64,000 nucleotides of DNA from Denitrobacterium detoxificans (lineage in GTDB: Bacteria; Actinomycetota; Coriobacteriia; Coriobacteriales; Eggerthellaceae), in NCBI RefSeq assembly GCF_001643775.1, contig NZ_CP011402.1, forward strand, positions 186,001 through 250,000. The letters run 5' to 3'. A program made the position numbers and the translations under genes. Every line of letters starts with the position of its first letter. Positions within the stretch are counted from its first letter, which is position 1. Shown piece by piece: positions 35,651-43,700 of this stretch. The notes under the pieces are model-generated. The model saw only the letters and a list, made by a program, of their open reading frames with translations. It did no database searches and was not told where the DNA came from.

Positions 35651-37064
35651 GGTCGTCTTTTGCATGGATGAAGCATGCCTTGCTCATCCCGACATGATGG
35701 GGTTGGGCGGTGAGCGCCTTGCGTCGCAGCCCTGGCTGAAAGTCTTTACCGATGCGCAGCAGGCACGCGATTTTGCCCGCGCGCATGCTGCGGATTGCTC
35801 CTACTGGATTGCGGGGAGCGACTCCGTCGATGCCATCAATCTGGCGGCGGCTTTGAAGCGCGATGGTGCCGTCACGGTGGCGCTCGTTTCGTTTTCTGCG
35901 AGCGGATCGCTCTACAGCCGTGCACGTGCTGCGGGCGTTACCGGCGTCATGGATGGGCCCTCTTTAGCGCGCATCTACGCTCAATGTAAGGCCCGTTTTG
36001 GGTCTGTCGTGCGCGAGTGCCCAGGCGATGCAAAACCCCAGCGCAAGCCCGCTCACGCGGCTCCAGAGAGCTTGGGAAAGGCTGATTTTGCTGGGGGAGG
36101 GGGTACCCCGCCACCTGGGGATATGCCACCCACAGTGAAAAACGACGATTTTGGGGCGAAAACTGTGTCCGAGAAGGGCTCTCCGAAAAATGTGAGCGCA
36201 GCGGAAGCGTTTCGTTCCGCTTTTGAAGTAATACCTGGTTCTAAGGCGCAAACCGCCCATGCAGCTCGAGCTGGTTTCATGCTTGGCGTCGTGGGGGCGG
36301 GAGGGGGCATGGGAAAGAGCACCGTTTCGGTTCTCTGCGCGCTTCTTTCTGCTCGGATGGGCTATCGAACGGTGCTGGTCGATGCTGATTTGCAGTGCGG
36401 CGATGCTCACTTCCTGCTGGGGGTCGAGGACCCCATGCGCATCGACGATGCCATAGCCCATGCGGGCAAGCTCGATGGGCTTCGCACCGATGGCGGTGCG
36501 CCTGCGTTGCTCGCGGCTCCGCTGCGCCTAGAGCATGCGGAAGAGGTGGAGCCTGCGATGGTCGATTTGCTGCAGGCGCTTCGAAAGCGCTTTGATGTGG
36601 TGGTCGTAAACACGGCGCCTGCCTGGGATACGCTGCATATGCGCGTTGTCGCGCTTTCGTCTGCGGTGTTCTTCGTTCTCGATCAGCGCCCTACGGCCAT
36701 CCGGCTGTGCCGCCATGCGCTCGAGCTCTGCTCGCGCTGCGGCGTTGCCACCAGGTCGGTGAAGTTCCTGGTAAATCGTTGTTCTCGCTCTTCGTTGTTT
36801 AGCTCTATCGACGTCTCGTGCGCGCTTTCCGGTGCACATGTCCTTGAAGTGGCCGATGGCGGCAGGGAGGTTGGCGAGGTTATGGGGTCGGGCCAGGCAG
36901 CCGATTTAGTGGGCGCAGGCAATCCTGTATGCCGCAGCCTGGAAGCGGCGCTTCGCGAAACGTTGCCGCATGGTGCAAATGCCGCGAATCCCGACATTAC
37001 CGACCCGAAGAGGAAACGCGTTCGCATTTTGGATGGCCTAAGGAGGCGGGCGGCATGTCTTTGA
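35640..37064 (+). CDS. cpaE: CpaE/TadZ-like ATPase
   Basis: 474 residues. An N-terminal receiver-like domain without a clear phosphorylation motif (to about 130) is followed by a low-complexity linker (about 140-210). A ParA/MinD-type ATPase then has the deviant Walker A GAGGGMGKSTVS, DADLQCGDAHFLLG and VVVNTAP. Such proteins place the Tad pilus machine at a cell pole or site. ATG 35640 lies inside the end of cpaB, after GAGGGGA. Its end overlaps cpaF by 10 bases. Confidence 0.86.
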   Translation: MEPRVVFCMDEACLAHPDMMGLGGERLASQPWLKVFTDAQQARDFARAHAADCSYWIAGSDSVDAINLAAALKRDGAVTVALVSFSASGSLYSRARAAGVTGVMDGPSLARIYAQCKARFGSVVRECPGDAKPQRKPAHAAPESLGKADFAGGGGTPPPGDMPPTVKNDDFGAKTVSEKGSPKNVSAAEAFRSAFEVIPGSKAQTAHAARAGFMLGVVGAGGGMGKSTVSVLCALLSARMGYRTVLVDADLQCGDAHFLLGVEDPMRIDDAIAHAGKLDGLRTDGGAPALLAAPLRLEHAEEVEPAMVDLLQALRKRFDVVVVNTAPAWDTLHMRVVALSSAVFFVLDQRPTAIRLCRHALELCSRCGVATRSVKFLVNRCSRSSLFSSIDVSCALSGAHVLEVADGGREVGEVMGSGQAADLVGAGNPVCRSLEAALRETLPHGANAANPDITDPKRKRVRILDGLRRRAACL

Positions 37065-38326
37065 TGGAGATGGTGCGCCAGGCGGGCAACGAAAGCGTTC
37101 GCTCCGGGCAGGAAGATGAGGCGGCTTCTTTTGAGCAGCTGAAGCGCAGGGTGCGCGAGATATTGCCGTCGCATGTGGTGGCGCGCATGGGCCGTGATAA
37201 TCCCACGCGCGCCGAAAACGAGGTGCGACGAGCTTGCCAGCAGGTGTTCGAGGCGAACCCGTGGCTTGCCGCGGATGCGGCTTCGCGCGAGCGGCTCATG
37301 GGATCGCTTATCGATTCCCTGTTCGGGTTGGGTCCGCTCGAGCCCTATCTGGAGGACGAGACGGTAACGGAAATCATGGTGAATGGATGCTCTTCGCTCT
37401 TCATTGAGCGCTCAGGAACGTTGGAGGCGTGTGGAAGTCCCTTTTCCAGCGATGATGAGGTGCGCGTGCTGATCGATCGAATTCTGGGACCGCTTGGGCG
37501 CCGCATTGATGAGGCTTCGCCCATGGTGAATGCGCGCCTTGCTTCGGGGCATCGCGTACACGCGGTGATCCCTCCCATTGCGCTTGATGGGCCCACGCTG
37601 ACCATACGCAAGTTTCGTACGCATGTCATGACGATGACGGATATGCAGGAGAGCGGGTCATTGGAGCCTTCCGTGCGTCGTTTCCTGCGAACGTGCGTTG
37701 CCCAGCGTAAGAACATTGCCGTTTCGGGCGGAACGGGAAGCGGGAAGACCACGCTGCTCAATGCGCTGTCCTGCGAAATCTCCAAGGGGGAGCGCATCGT
37801 GACGATTGAAGACTCTGCCGAATTGCGCTTTCTGGAACACCCGCACGTCGTTCGCCTGGAGGCGCGACCGGAAAGCATCGAGGGGACGGGGCTCGTATCC
37901 ATTCGCGATTTGGTGATCAATGCGCTGCGCATGCGTCCCGACCGCATCATTGTGGGCGAATGTCGTGGTGGCGAGGCGCTCGATATGCTGCAGGCCATGA
38001 ATACGGGACACGATGGCTCGCTGACTACGCTGCATGCCAATTCTCCCGCCGATTGCGTTTCGCGCCTTACGACCATGGTGCGCTACGCAGTCGAGTTGCC
38101 CGTGGAGGTTATTGAATCGCAGATCGCAAGCGCAATTGACTATATCGTGCAGGTTGCGCGTAGCGCGGACGGGAGGCGCTTCCTGTGTTCGGTAAGTCAG
38201 GTGGGGGCCAAGCCCAACGGTGCGGGCTGCCTTGTTTCTCCAGTGTATACGCGTTCTTCTCCCGATACGCATGGCGTGTGGGTTGGCCAGGAGAATGCGC
38301 CTGCTAAGCGGGGGAGGGCCGCGTGA
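37055..38326 (+). CDS. cpaF: Tad pilus secretion ATPase CpaF/TadA
   Basis: 423 residues. The N-terminal domain (LIDSLFGLGPLEPYLEDETV, EIMVNG) is followed by the hexameric motor: Walker A SGGTGSGKTTLLNAL, Asp box IVTIEDSAEL, Walker B RIIVGECRGGEALDMLQAM and His box TGHDGSLTTLHANS. It hydrolyses ATP at the cytoplasmic face to drive Flp pilus assembly and probably retraction. AGGAGGCGGG precedes ATG 37055. It overlaps cpaE and tadB. Confidence 0.94.
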   Translation: MSLMEMVRQAGNESVRSGQEDEAASFEQLKRRVREILPSHVVARMGRDNPTRAENEVRRACQQVFEANPWLAADAASRERLMGSLIDSLFGLGPLEPYLEDETVTEIMVNGCSSLFIERSGTLEACGSPFSSDDEVRVLIDRILGPLGRRIDEASPMVNARLASGHRVHAVIPPIALDGPTLTIRKFRTHVMTMTDMQESGSLEPSVRRFLRTCVAQRKNIAVSGGTGSGKTTLLNALSCEISKGERIVTIEDSAELRFLEHPHVVRLEARPESIEGTGLVSIRDLVINALRMRPDRIIVGECRGGEALDMLQAMNTGHDGSLTTLHANSPADCVSRLTTMVRYAVELPVEVIESQIASAIDYIVQVARSADGRRFLCSVSQVGAKPNGAGCLVSPVYTRSSPDTHGVWVGQENAPAKRGRAA

Positions 38327-39297
38327 TGGGCGAGAGGGAGTTGCTGGCAGCGCTTGCGATTCTCAGCGCCGGCGCTTGTGGCGTAGCGGCATGTTGGGTC
38401 GTGTTTGGGTTTGCGCGCGTGCGTATACGCTCGGGTCGCGTGCAGCGCACATCGGGTACGGGGTCGCCTTTGCGGCGCGTCTTGCGCAATGGCGTTGGCT
38501 TGCTTGGCTCGTTATCTTCCTCCGCGTTGCGCATTGGGCCGTTTCGAGCGGGCTGTTCGGAATGCGTTCGCGCGCTTGCGACGCGCGGATACGAGGCGTC
38601 TACCGAAAGCCTTGCTTCGACGGTGCTTGCGCTGGGTATTGCCTGCCTTGTGGGCGGTGCTGCCCTGGGTTCTGCGATTGGGGGTTTGCTTGCATTTCTT
38701 TCCGGTTGGTATGTGGCGTGCTCAGCCGCGTCGCATGTGCTTTCGCAGCGTCGTGAGGCGGCCCGCGATGCACTGCCGGACGCGTTGCGAACCATGGCAT
38801 CGTGTTTTGGCGTAGGGTTTACGCTGTCGCAAACGTTCCATGAACTTGAAAGCTCGGCACCGGAGCCTTTGGGCGAAGTGTTCGGCCGGGCCAGGATGGA
38901 GCTTGCGGCTGGGTCGACCGTAGCGGAAGCGCTCGATGGCATGGGTACGTGCAGCGAGGCTCCTTCCGAGCTGGCGTTTTTGGCGGTTGCCTTGAGGGTG
39001 CAGCATCAGGCAGGCGGTAGCTTGCAGCATGTGCTGGAGGCGGCGCGCGAGTCGTTGGAAAACGAGATCGAGATTCGTCGTTCGTTGCGGGTGCATACTG
39101 CCCAGGCTCGTTTGTCGGCACGCGTCGTGGTGGGCGTTACTCTGGGGCTTCTTGCCGCATTGTCCCTGCTTTCGCGCGACTTTCTTGCGCCGTTCTTCGC
39201 GTCGCCGCTTGGCTTCGCCATGCTCATAGTGGCTGTGATTATGCAGCTTGCGGGTATCTTTGCCGTGCGTCGGATTCTGGCAGTGGAGGTGGCGTGA
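38323..39297 (+). CDS. tadB: Tad platform protein TadB
   Basis: 324 residues of the T2SSF superfamily. Membrane helices lie near 10-30, 105-140, 270-290 and 295-318. The cytoplasmic T2SSF segment reads RDALPDALRTMASCFGVGFTLSQ and continues with RVQHQAGGSLQHVLEAARESLENE. It forms the inner-membrane platform with TadC. Start GTG 38323 (ATG 38326 also possible) after GGGGGAGGG. Overlaps cpaF and tadC by a few bases. Confidence 0.88.
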   Translation: MMGERELLAALAILSAGACGVAACWVVFGFARVRIRSGRVQRTSGTGSPLRRVLRNGVGLLGSLSSSALRIGPFRAGCSECVRALATRGYEASTESLASTVLALGIACLVGGAALGSAIGGLLAFLSGWYVACSAASHVLSQRREAARDALPDALRTMASCFGVGFTLSQTFHELESSAPEPLGEVFGRARMELAAGSTVAEALDGMGTCSEAPSELAFLAVALRVQHQAGGSLQHVLEAARESLENEIEIRRSLRVHTAQARLSARVVVGVTLGLLAALSLLSRDFLAPFFASPLGFAMLIVAVIMQLAGIFAVRRILAVEVA

Positions 39298-40217
39298 TGA
39301 CCGAAACGGTTGCCTGGGGCATTGCCTGCGCTTCCTCGGCCCTTTCGGGGGCGTGCAGTGCGTACATGCTGGCCGGGGTGTATGTCAGGCGGGCTTCTCG
39401 CCGAACGGTGCTTGCGCATGCGGCAAGCGCGCCCCCTTCGTTTTCCGCACGCTATGCATCGGGGTTGGATGCCCTGCTTATTCGGGGCGCAATTCGTCTC
39501 TCTCATCAGGGAGGCACGTCATTCGAACGCCACCCCATCGCGCGGTGGGGAATGAGTTCGCTGCGTAGCTTGTCATTGCATGCGGGCCTTTCATCGCAGG
39601 TGAATGAAGAGGGGCTTTGCCGGGTGCGCTTGGAGGCGACGGCTGCATGCGCCATCGTGGCTTGCTTGCTGGGGTCCCTTCTTTCTCCCGAACTTGCGGT
39701 GGTCGGGTTGCTTGCCGGCATTGTCTTCGGCTGGCGTCTTTTGAATCGTGCGCTTCGGCATGAGGCTACTCTGCGCACACGAGCGCTTGAGCGGGGGCTA
39801 TCCCAGACGCTTGAGGTTATTTGCTTGGGGCTTCGTAGTGGTATGACGTTCGACAGGGCCCTTCAGCTGTATTGCGCGTGCTTTGGCGGCGTGTTTGCCG
39901 ACGAGCTCTCGCTTGCGCGCGCCGAATGGTCGTCGGGCATGAGAACGCGCGAAGAGGCCTTGCGCTTGCTTGCCGATTCGTATGGCTCTGCGCTGTTCGC
40001 GCGTGTGGTGGACAGTGTCGTTCGGTCGCTTCGCTTTGGTTCCCCTCTTGCCGACTCCCTTGAACAATTGGCGGCCGAGGCCAGGCGCGTGCGTCGATGC
40101 GCAATAGAGGAGGTGGTTATGAAAGCGCCGGTCAAGATGATGATTCCCGTTGGAACGCTGATCTTGCCGTCGATGCTGCTGCTGGTACTTGGTCCTATTT
40201 TGCTTGACGTGATCTAG
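39297..40217 (+). CDS. tadC: Tad platform protein TadC
   Basis: 306 residues, a second T2SSF protein, with helices near 5-25, 120-145 and 275-300. The core reads GLSQTLEVICLGLRSGMTFDRALQLY ... FGSPLADSLEQLAAEARRVRR. It partners TadB in the pilus platform. TGATG overlap with tadB. It is followed after 33 bases by the flp pilin stub. Confidence 0.87.
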   Translation: MTETVAWGIACASSALSGACSAYMLAGVYVRRASRRTVLAHAASAPPSFSARYASGLDALLIRGAIRLSHQGGTSFERHPIARWGMSSLRSLSLHAGLSSQVNEEGLCRVRLEATAACAIVACLLGSLLSPELAVVGLLAGIVFGWRLLNRALRHEATLRTRALERGLSQTLEVICLGLRSGMTFDRALQLYCACFGGVFADELSLARAEWSSGMRTREEALRLLADSYGSALFARVVDSVVRSLRFGSPLADSLEQLAAEARRVRRCAIEEVVMKAPVKMMIPVGTLILPSMLLLVLGPILLDVI

Positions 40218-40250
40218 TGCGCGAGATGTGCGCAAAGAAAGGAAACGAGA

Positions 40251-40409
40251 ATGAAAAACGTGGTTTGCGCTGTAGAGCGAGGGGCAGCTAGGGCGCTCCA
40301 TCGCATGGCTTCCTACATGTATGGGCTGGCTGCTCGTTTGGCGAAGGACTGCAAGGGGCAGGGTACGACCGAGTACGCCATCCTCGTTGGGGTGCTTGTT
40401 GTCAAATGA
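40251..40409 (+). pseudogene. flp: Flp pilin gene truncated by prophage insertion
   Basis: 52 codons from ATG 40251 with GAAAGGAAACGAG upstream. It encodes a leader and linker, then the Flp signature GQGTTEYAILVGVLVV, where Flp prepilins are cut after Gly and keep Glu-Tyr at +4/+5 (family knowledge). The reading frame then enters prophage DNA and stops after one Lys (TGA 40407-40409). A complete Flp would continue with the rest of the hydrophobic helix and a short tail. In this lysogen the major pilin cannot be made from this copy; another flp copy elsewhere is possible. Confidence 0.88.
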
Positions 40410-40412
40410 TGG
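40391..40412. other. Left attachment junction (attL) within flp
   Basis: The junction lies where Flp coding sequence (GGTGCTTGTTGTC) gives way to the 3' end of the serine integrase gene (stop codon 40413-40415). The crossover dinucleotide of a large serine recombinase must fall in or close to this interval; the exact pair cannot be set without attR or an empty site. Confidence 0.65.
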
Positions 40413-41921
40413 CTATTTGAATCCGCGAAGACGTATGTCCAGGTGGATGGCACGGTTCTCGCGTGCCGTGTCAAGCTCGTAGTACTCGATTCGCTCGATG
40501 ACGGCCTTCAAGGCGTCGTTCTTCGCCTCCGCCGATATGGAATCGTCGCGCAGGAGCGCCACCGCCTCCTTGGTCCTCATGGAGATAGTCTGGGCGCTTG
40601 TTTCCATGCGCTCCAACTCGGCACGGCGTGCTCGCAGGCCGTCGACGCGCTTCTGGGCCGCGTCCCGCCTGTCCTTGAACTCCTCGACGCTTAGCGCATC
40701 TGCGTAGAATAGCTCTAGCAGCTTGTCGAGCTTGCCGCTCTCGCGCGCCAGTTGCGCATCCACGCTCTCCAGCTCCCCAGGGGCGGCCCCTGGGCGGACG
40801 AGTCCCATGTCCAGGTCCTCCGTGATCTGCTCGAGCGCTTCCGCAACCTTGCCGACCACGTAGTCAAGGCGCACGCTCACGCAATGGCATTCCGTGCCAT
40901 ATTTGTGATGGAGCCTGGCATATGGCCGCCCGCATTGCGGCGTCACGACCTGCCGCACCAGCGCATACCCGCACTTCCCGCACACGATTAGACCCGCGAG
41001 AGGGTTCTTCACGCTCCTATCCCGCTGCACCGGCACGCCCTCGAACGCCCTCCGATTCGCCGTTGCCCACGTCTCGGCATCGACCAGCGGCTCGTGGATG
41101 CCCTGCGCCTCCACGTACTCGCCGCGCTTCCGATAGACCCTCTTCTTCTCGAACGTCAGGCCGTCCCTGCTCGTAATCGACACCGAATACTTGCCGTACG
41201 TCACGACGCCCTTGTACACGTCGTTAGACAGGGTTCGCCCGACTGCTGATGCCGTCCACATCTTCCCATGGCGGGTCGGTATGCCGTCCTCGTTCAGCTT
41301 GCGGGCTATAGCTCCCTTGTTCATGCCATCGCAGGCCATGGAGAACATGCGGCGCACGATGGGCGCCTCGGTCTCGTTGGGGACTATGGATGCCTGCATG
41401 CCTATCTTGCCGCGGTCGTATCCGTATGGCGCAAATGGCCCATGGTAGCCACCGCGCTCCACGGCGCGCCTGCTGCCCTCGTTCATGCGCTCGCGGATGT
41501 GCTCCAGCTCGATGTTGCTCACGAACATCTGCAGCTTTAGCGACTGTATGTCCTCCGCGACCGTGGGGTCGTACGTCCTGGTTGGCGTGACGATGAGCGT
41601 GCGCGTGTACCGAAAGGTGGACAGTATCCACCCGTATTCCATGGGGTCCCCGCGCCCCAGGCGGTCGATGGCGTGCACGATGACGCCGATGCAGTCAGGG
41701 TCGCTGATGCGCTCCATGACCTTCTGGAATTCCGTGCGCGCCTGGATGCTCTCGCCGCTGACCAGCTCTCGGTACACGTGCTCGACGCGCAGGCCGTTGT
41801 CCCTCGCGTACCTCTCCAGCCGCTCCGCATGGATGGCCAGCGTCTCGAACTTCCCGAGGCGCTCCTTCTCCACGTCCGCCCTCGACTTGCGCAGGTATGT
41901 TATGTAGTAGCCGTCGCCCAT
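40413..41921 (-). CDS. Large serine recombinase (phage integrase)
   Basis: 502 residues. The N-terminal resolvase domain has catalytic Ser13 in YLRKSRADVE and the arginine motif AIDRLGRGDP. The recombinase domain (about 165-290; PYGYDRGKIG, KGAIARKLNEDGIPTRHGKM) is followed by a zinc ribbon beginning VCGKCGYALVRQ, then a coiled coil (about 390-450). It catalyses attP x attB recombination; excision normally also needs a directionality factor. I use ATG 41921 (GAGGTG six bases upstream). Transcribed toward attL, with its stop beside the flp stub, the usual place for such an integrase. It follows the repressor by 29 bases on the same strand. Confidence 0.95.
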   Translation of the reverse strand: MGDGYYITYLRKSRADVEKERLGKFETLAIHAERLERYARDNGLRVEHVYRELVSGESIQARTEFQKVMERISDPDCIGVIVHAIDRLGRGDPMEYGWILSTFRYTRTLIVTPTRTYDPTVAEDIQSLKLQMFVSNIELEHIRERMNEGSRRAVERGGYHGPFAPYGYDRGKIGMQASIVPNETEAPIVRRMFSMACDGMNKGAIARKLNEDGIPTRHGKMWTASAVGRTLSNDVYKGVVTYGKYSVSITSRDGLTFEKKRVYRKRGEYVEAQGIHEPLVDAETWATANRRAFEGVPVQRDRSVKNPLAGLIVCGKCGYALVRQVVTPQCGRPYARLHHKYGTECHCVSVRLDYVVGKVAEALEQITEDLDMGLVRPGAAPGELESVDAQLARESGKLDKLLELFYADALSVEEFKDRRDAAQKRVDGLRARRAELERMETSAQTISMRTKEAVALLRDDSISAEAKNDALKAVIERIEYYELDTARENRAIHLDIRLRGFK

Positions 41922-41939
41922 GGTGCCCACCTCGATTTT

Positions 41940-41966
41940 CGACTATGACTCTAGACCTCATAGTCG
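41940..41966. repeat. 9-bp inverted repeat between repressor and integrase
   Basis: CGACTATGA (41940-41948) and TCATAGTCG (41958-41966) are perfectly complementary across 9 bases. It covers the last repressor codons and the start of the integrase leader. It could attenuate read-through into the integrase or bind a regulator. Confidence 0.5.
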
Positions 41967-42601
41967 AACGGATAGACGCACCACACCACCTCGCCGATGA
42001 CCGTCACGGTCTCCGTGCTAGCATCGCCGAAGTCGTACACCTTCGGCTTGATCGTCGGGTCCGTCGAATCGGGAACCAGCTCCAGGCCGTTCTCGTACTT
42101 CTTCACGCGCTTGATGGTCGCGTTGTAGCCATTGACTGCGACAGCGTACGCGTGGCCGTCAATGACGTCCTTGGTCGGATTGATGAGGGCAAGCGAGCCG
42201 TTCGGCAGCCGCTTGTTCATGCTCTCGCCCTCCACGCGCAGCAGGAACGAACGCGGGTACTTCTTGTGCATCTCAATGGGGATGGACATCTCGCCATCCA
42301 CCACGGCCATCTCTATGGGCTTGCCAGCGGCGATGGAGCCGTACATCGGAACGCGCACCCACCTGGTACAGGGTTCCTTTACGTCATCTGACGTGACCCT
42401 GCCCTCAAGGATGTCCGACAGGGGCACGTCGTACATGTTCGATATTTTCGCGATGGTCTCTATATCGGGCGCGTTGTTGCCGTTCGTCCAATTGGTCACG
42501 GCTGACTTCGTTACGCCGACCTTATCGGCGAAGGCCACCTTACTGCCCTCTAATTTGATGAACGCGTAAAGCGATTCGCGGATGTTGTCTCGTACCGACA
42601 T
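41951..42601 (-). CDS. Phage repressor, LexA/CI-type (HTH + S24 protease)
   Basis: 216 residues. The N-terminal helix-turn-helix (AFADKVGVTKSAVTNWTNGN, ~23-42) is followed by a LexA-like autoprotease domain with cleavage site Ala92-Gly93, catalytic Ser127 (VEGESMNKRLPNG) and Lys164 (ATIKRV). The Ser-Lys spacing of 37 equals that of LexA. It should maintain lysogeny and be cleaved when RecA is activated by DNA damage. ATG 42601 is supported by GGAGGTGA. It is divergent from the Cro-like gene and likely co-transcribed with the integrase. Confidence 0.93.
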   Translation of the reverse strand: MSVRDNIRESLYAFIKLEGSKVAFADKVGVTKSAVTNWTNGNNAPDIETIAKISNMYDVPLSDILEGRVTSDDVKEPCTRWVRVPMYGSIAAGKPIEMAVVDGEMSIPIEMHKKYPRSFLLRVEGESMNKRLPNGSLALINPTKDVIDGHAYAVAVNGYNATIKRVKKYENGLELVPDSTDPTIKPKVYDFGDASTETVTVIGEVVWCVYPFDYEV

Positions 42602-42623
42602 AAGGCTCACCTCCACGCCTGTA

Positions 42624-42652
42624 ATAGTAAAGCTTTTCAAAACTAAAGTAAA
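42624..42652 (-). promoter_or_regulatory. Repressor promoter candidate
   Basis: Minus strand: -35 TTTACT (42652-42647), 17-base spacer, -10 TACTAT (42629-42624), about 23 bases before the repressor ATG. It is embedded in an A+T-rich patch unlike the G+C-rich surroundings. Confidence 0.5.
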
Positions 42653-42659
42653 TTATTTC

Positions 42660-42696
42660 TTGCGAGTTCAGGAAAGTTGTACTACCATGAGTTCAG
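42660..42696 (+). promoter_or_regulatory. Early rightward promoter candidate with operator-like repeats
   Basis: Plus strand: -35 TTGCGA (42660-42665), 17-base spacer, -10 TACCAT (42683-42688). Two GAGTTCAG copies (42664-42671 and 42689-42696) flank the spacer and -10 with a 25-base period, so a repressor bound there would block the promoter. Together with the divergent repressor promoter this forms a genetic-switch layout. Confidence 0.45.
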
Positions 42697-42746
42697 ACGG
42701 GCTGAACCGCCTGTACAGGATGGGAAAACTTTCGAAAGGAGGGTCA

Positions 42747-42956
42747 ATGATCTCGAGACGAATCCAGGCATACATCAAGGAGAAGGGCTTCAACCAAACG
42801 GCCATCGGCCGCAAGGCGGGACTCACGAAGATGGCGATGTCCTCTGCTATGAACGGCAAGCGAAACCTTACCGCGGAGGAATACGTCGCCATCTGTAACG
42901 CGCTGGAAGTCGACCTCGACTTTTTTACGAAGCAAGAAGAAGAGGTCGTGCAATGA
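42747..42956 (+). CDS. Cro-like helix-turn-helix regulator
   Basis: 69 residues of the HTH_3 (Cro/C1) type: IQAYIKEKGFNQTAIGRKAG (first helices) then TKMAMSSAMNGKRNLTAEEY and an acidic C-terminus. It lacks a protease domain, which fits an early repressor opposing the divergent S24 repressor. ATG 42747 follows GAAAGGAGGG. The frame is open upstream to 42582, but that is the operator region. Confidence 0.85.
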   Translation: MISRRIQAYIKEKGFNQTAIGRKAGLTKMAMSSAMNGKRNLTAEEYVAICNALEVDLDFFTKQEEEVVQ

Positions 42957-43120
42957 GCGCCCAGCTGTCAATAACGTGGCGAGCTGGCGAGCATGACGTC
43001 CGCATGGGCAACTGCACGGCCACCATCCACGTACCAGATAGCTGGACCACGGAGAGATTCGCGAAGGCGTTCAATCCGATTATCGAAGAAGGGAGGCTCA
43101 ATGAGCCATCGAGAAAATAG
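42953..43120 (+). CDS. Small early phage protein, unknown
   Basis: 55 residues, starting in an ATGA overlap with the Cro-like gene. It begins MSAQLSITWRAGEHDVRMGN and is predicted to be soluble and mixed alpha/beta (CTATIHVPDSWTTERFAKAF). Not recognised. Overlap with both neighbours and tight packing support translation. Confidence 0.6.
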   Translation: MSAQLSITWRAGEHDVRMGNCTATIHVPDSWTTERFAKAFNPIIEEGRLNEPSRK

Positions 43121-43301
43121 GCAGCGCGCCCATTCCGCCAAGACCGAGCGCGCCACCGGGAGAATTGCAGGAGTCCTCCTGCAATCCGAAATGATAGCAT
43201 GCGTCGCTGATTCCAGCGCGCGTGACTTCCTCGTCACGTTCCTCGTGGCGGCTGGCCTGTTCATCGGCACCCCGCTGGCGCTGTTCATGCTGTTTGGCTA
43301 G
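43101..43301 (+). CDS. Small phage protein with one C-terminal membrane helix
   Basis: 66 residues. The basic N-terminal half (MSHRENRQRAHSAKTERATG) is followed by a single hydrophobic helix (about 45-65, FLVTFLVAAGLFIGTPLALF). GGGAGG lies just before the ATG. It overlaps the previous gene by 20 bases. A tail-anchored topology is likely; role unknown. Confidence 0.6.
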   Translation: MSHRENRQRAHSAKTERATGRIAGVLLQSEMIACVADSSARDFLVTFLVAAGLFIGTPLALFMLFG

Positions 43302-43475
43302 CAACGGGGAGATTCGCCCGCAGGGTGCGCGCCGTCCGATGGCCCCGCACCCCCATGCGTTCACTCCTTACGCGCGACCCAATATCGGGCCATCGGGGCG
43401 ATGCATGCCCCGCTCGCCGCTGGCAGAAGCGGCGCGCACCTCGCGGGCGAATCGAAGAAGCGAGGAGATTCATCA

Positions 43476-43700
43476 ATGAATGAAATCACGAATTACGGGC
43501 CGAATAGGCCCATGCTGGGGGCGTTCTACGCCGTCACCAGGGAGGTAGACGGGAAGGACATGCCCGTGGCCGTCTTCCCGGTCTACTCGGAGGCGGCGAA
43601 GGCGAAGAAGCTCTTCAACCTGGGCGGCCCCTACCTCGTGCCGGTGCTCGACATCAGCACGCGCAACGGCCTCGACCGCGCGAGGGGGCTGCTGCGATGA
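43476..43700 (+). CDS. Small phage protein, unknown
   Basis: 74 residues after CGAGGAG. Sequence such as LGAFYAVTREVDGKDMPVAVFP and KKLFNLGGPYLVPVLD suggests a small beta-rich soluble protein. It overlaps the tyrosine integrase start as ATGA, so it may be co-translated with it, as excisionase genes often are, but it has no visible helix-turn-helix. Not assigned. Confidence 0.6.
   Translation: MNEITNYGPNRPMLGAFYAVTREVDGKDMPVAVFPVYSEAAKAKKLFNLGGPYLVPVLDISTRNGLDRARGLLR

Noticed and set aside
43339-43479. 46-codon frame ending in an ATGA overlap with the gene at 43476
   Set aside because: The overlap is suggestive, but the product is Pro/Arg/Ala-rich, no ribosome site is visible and it resembles a G+C-rich shadow. 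Left as non-coding.
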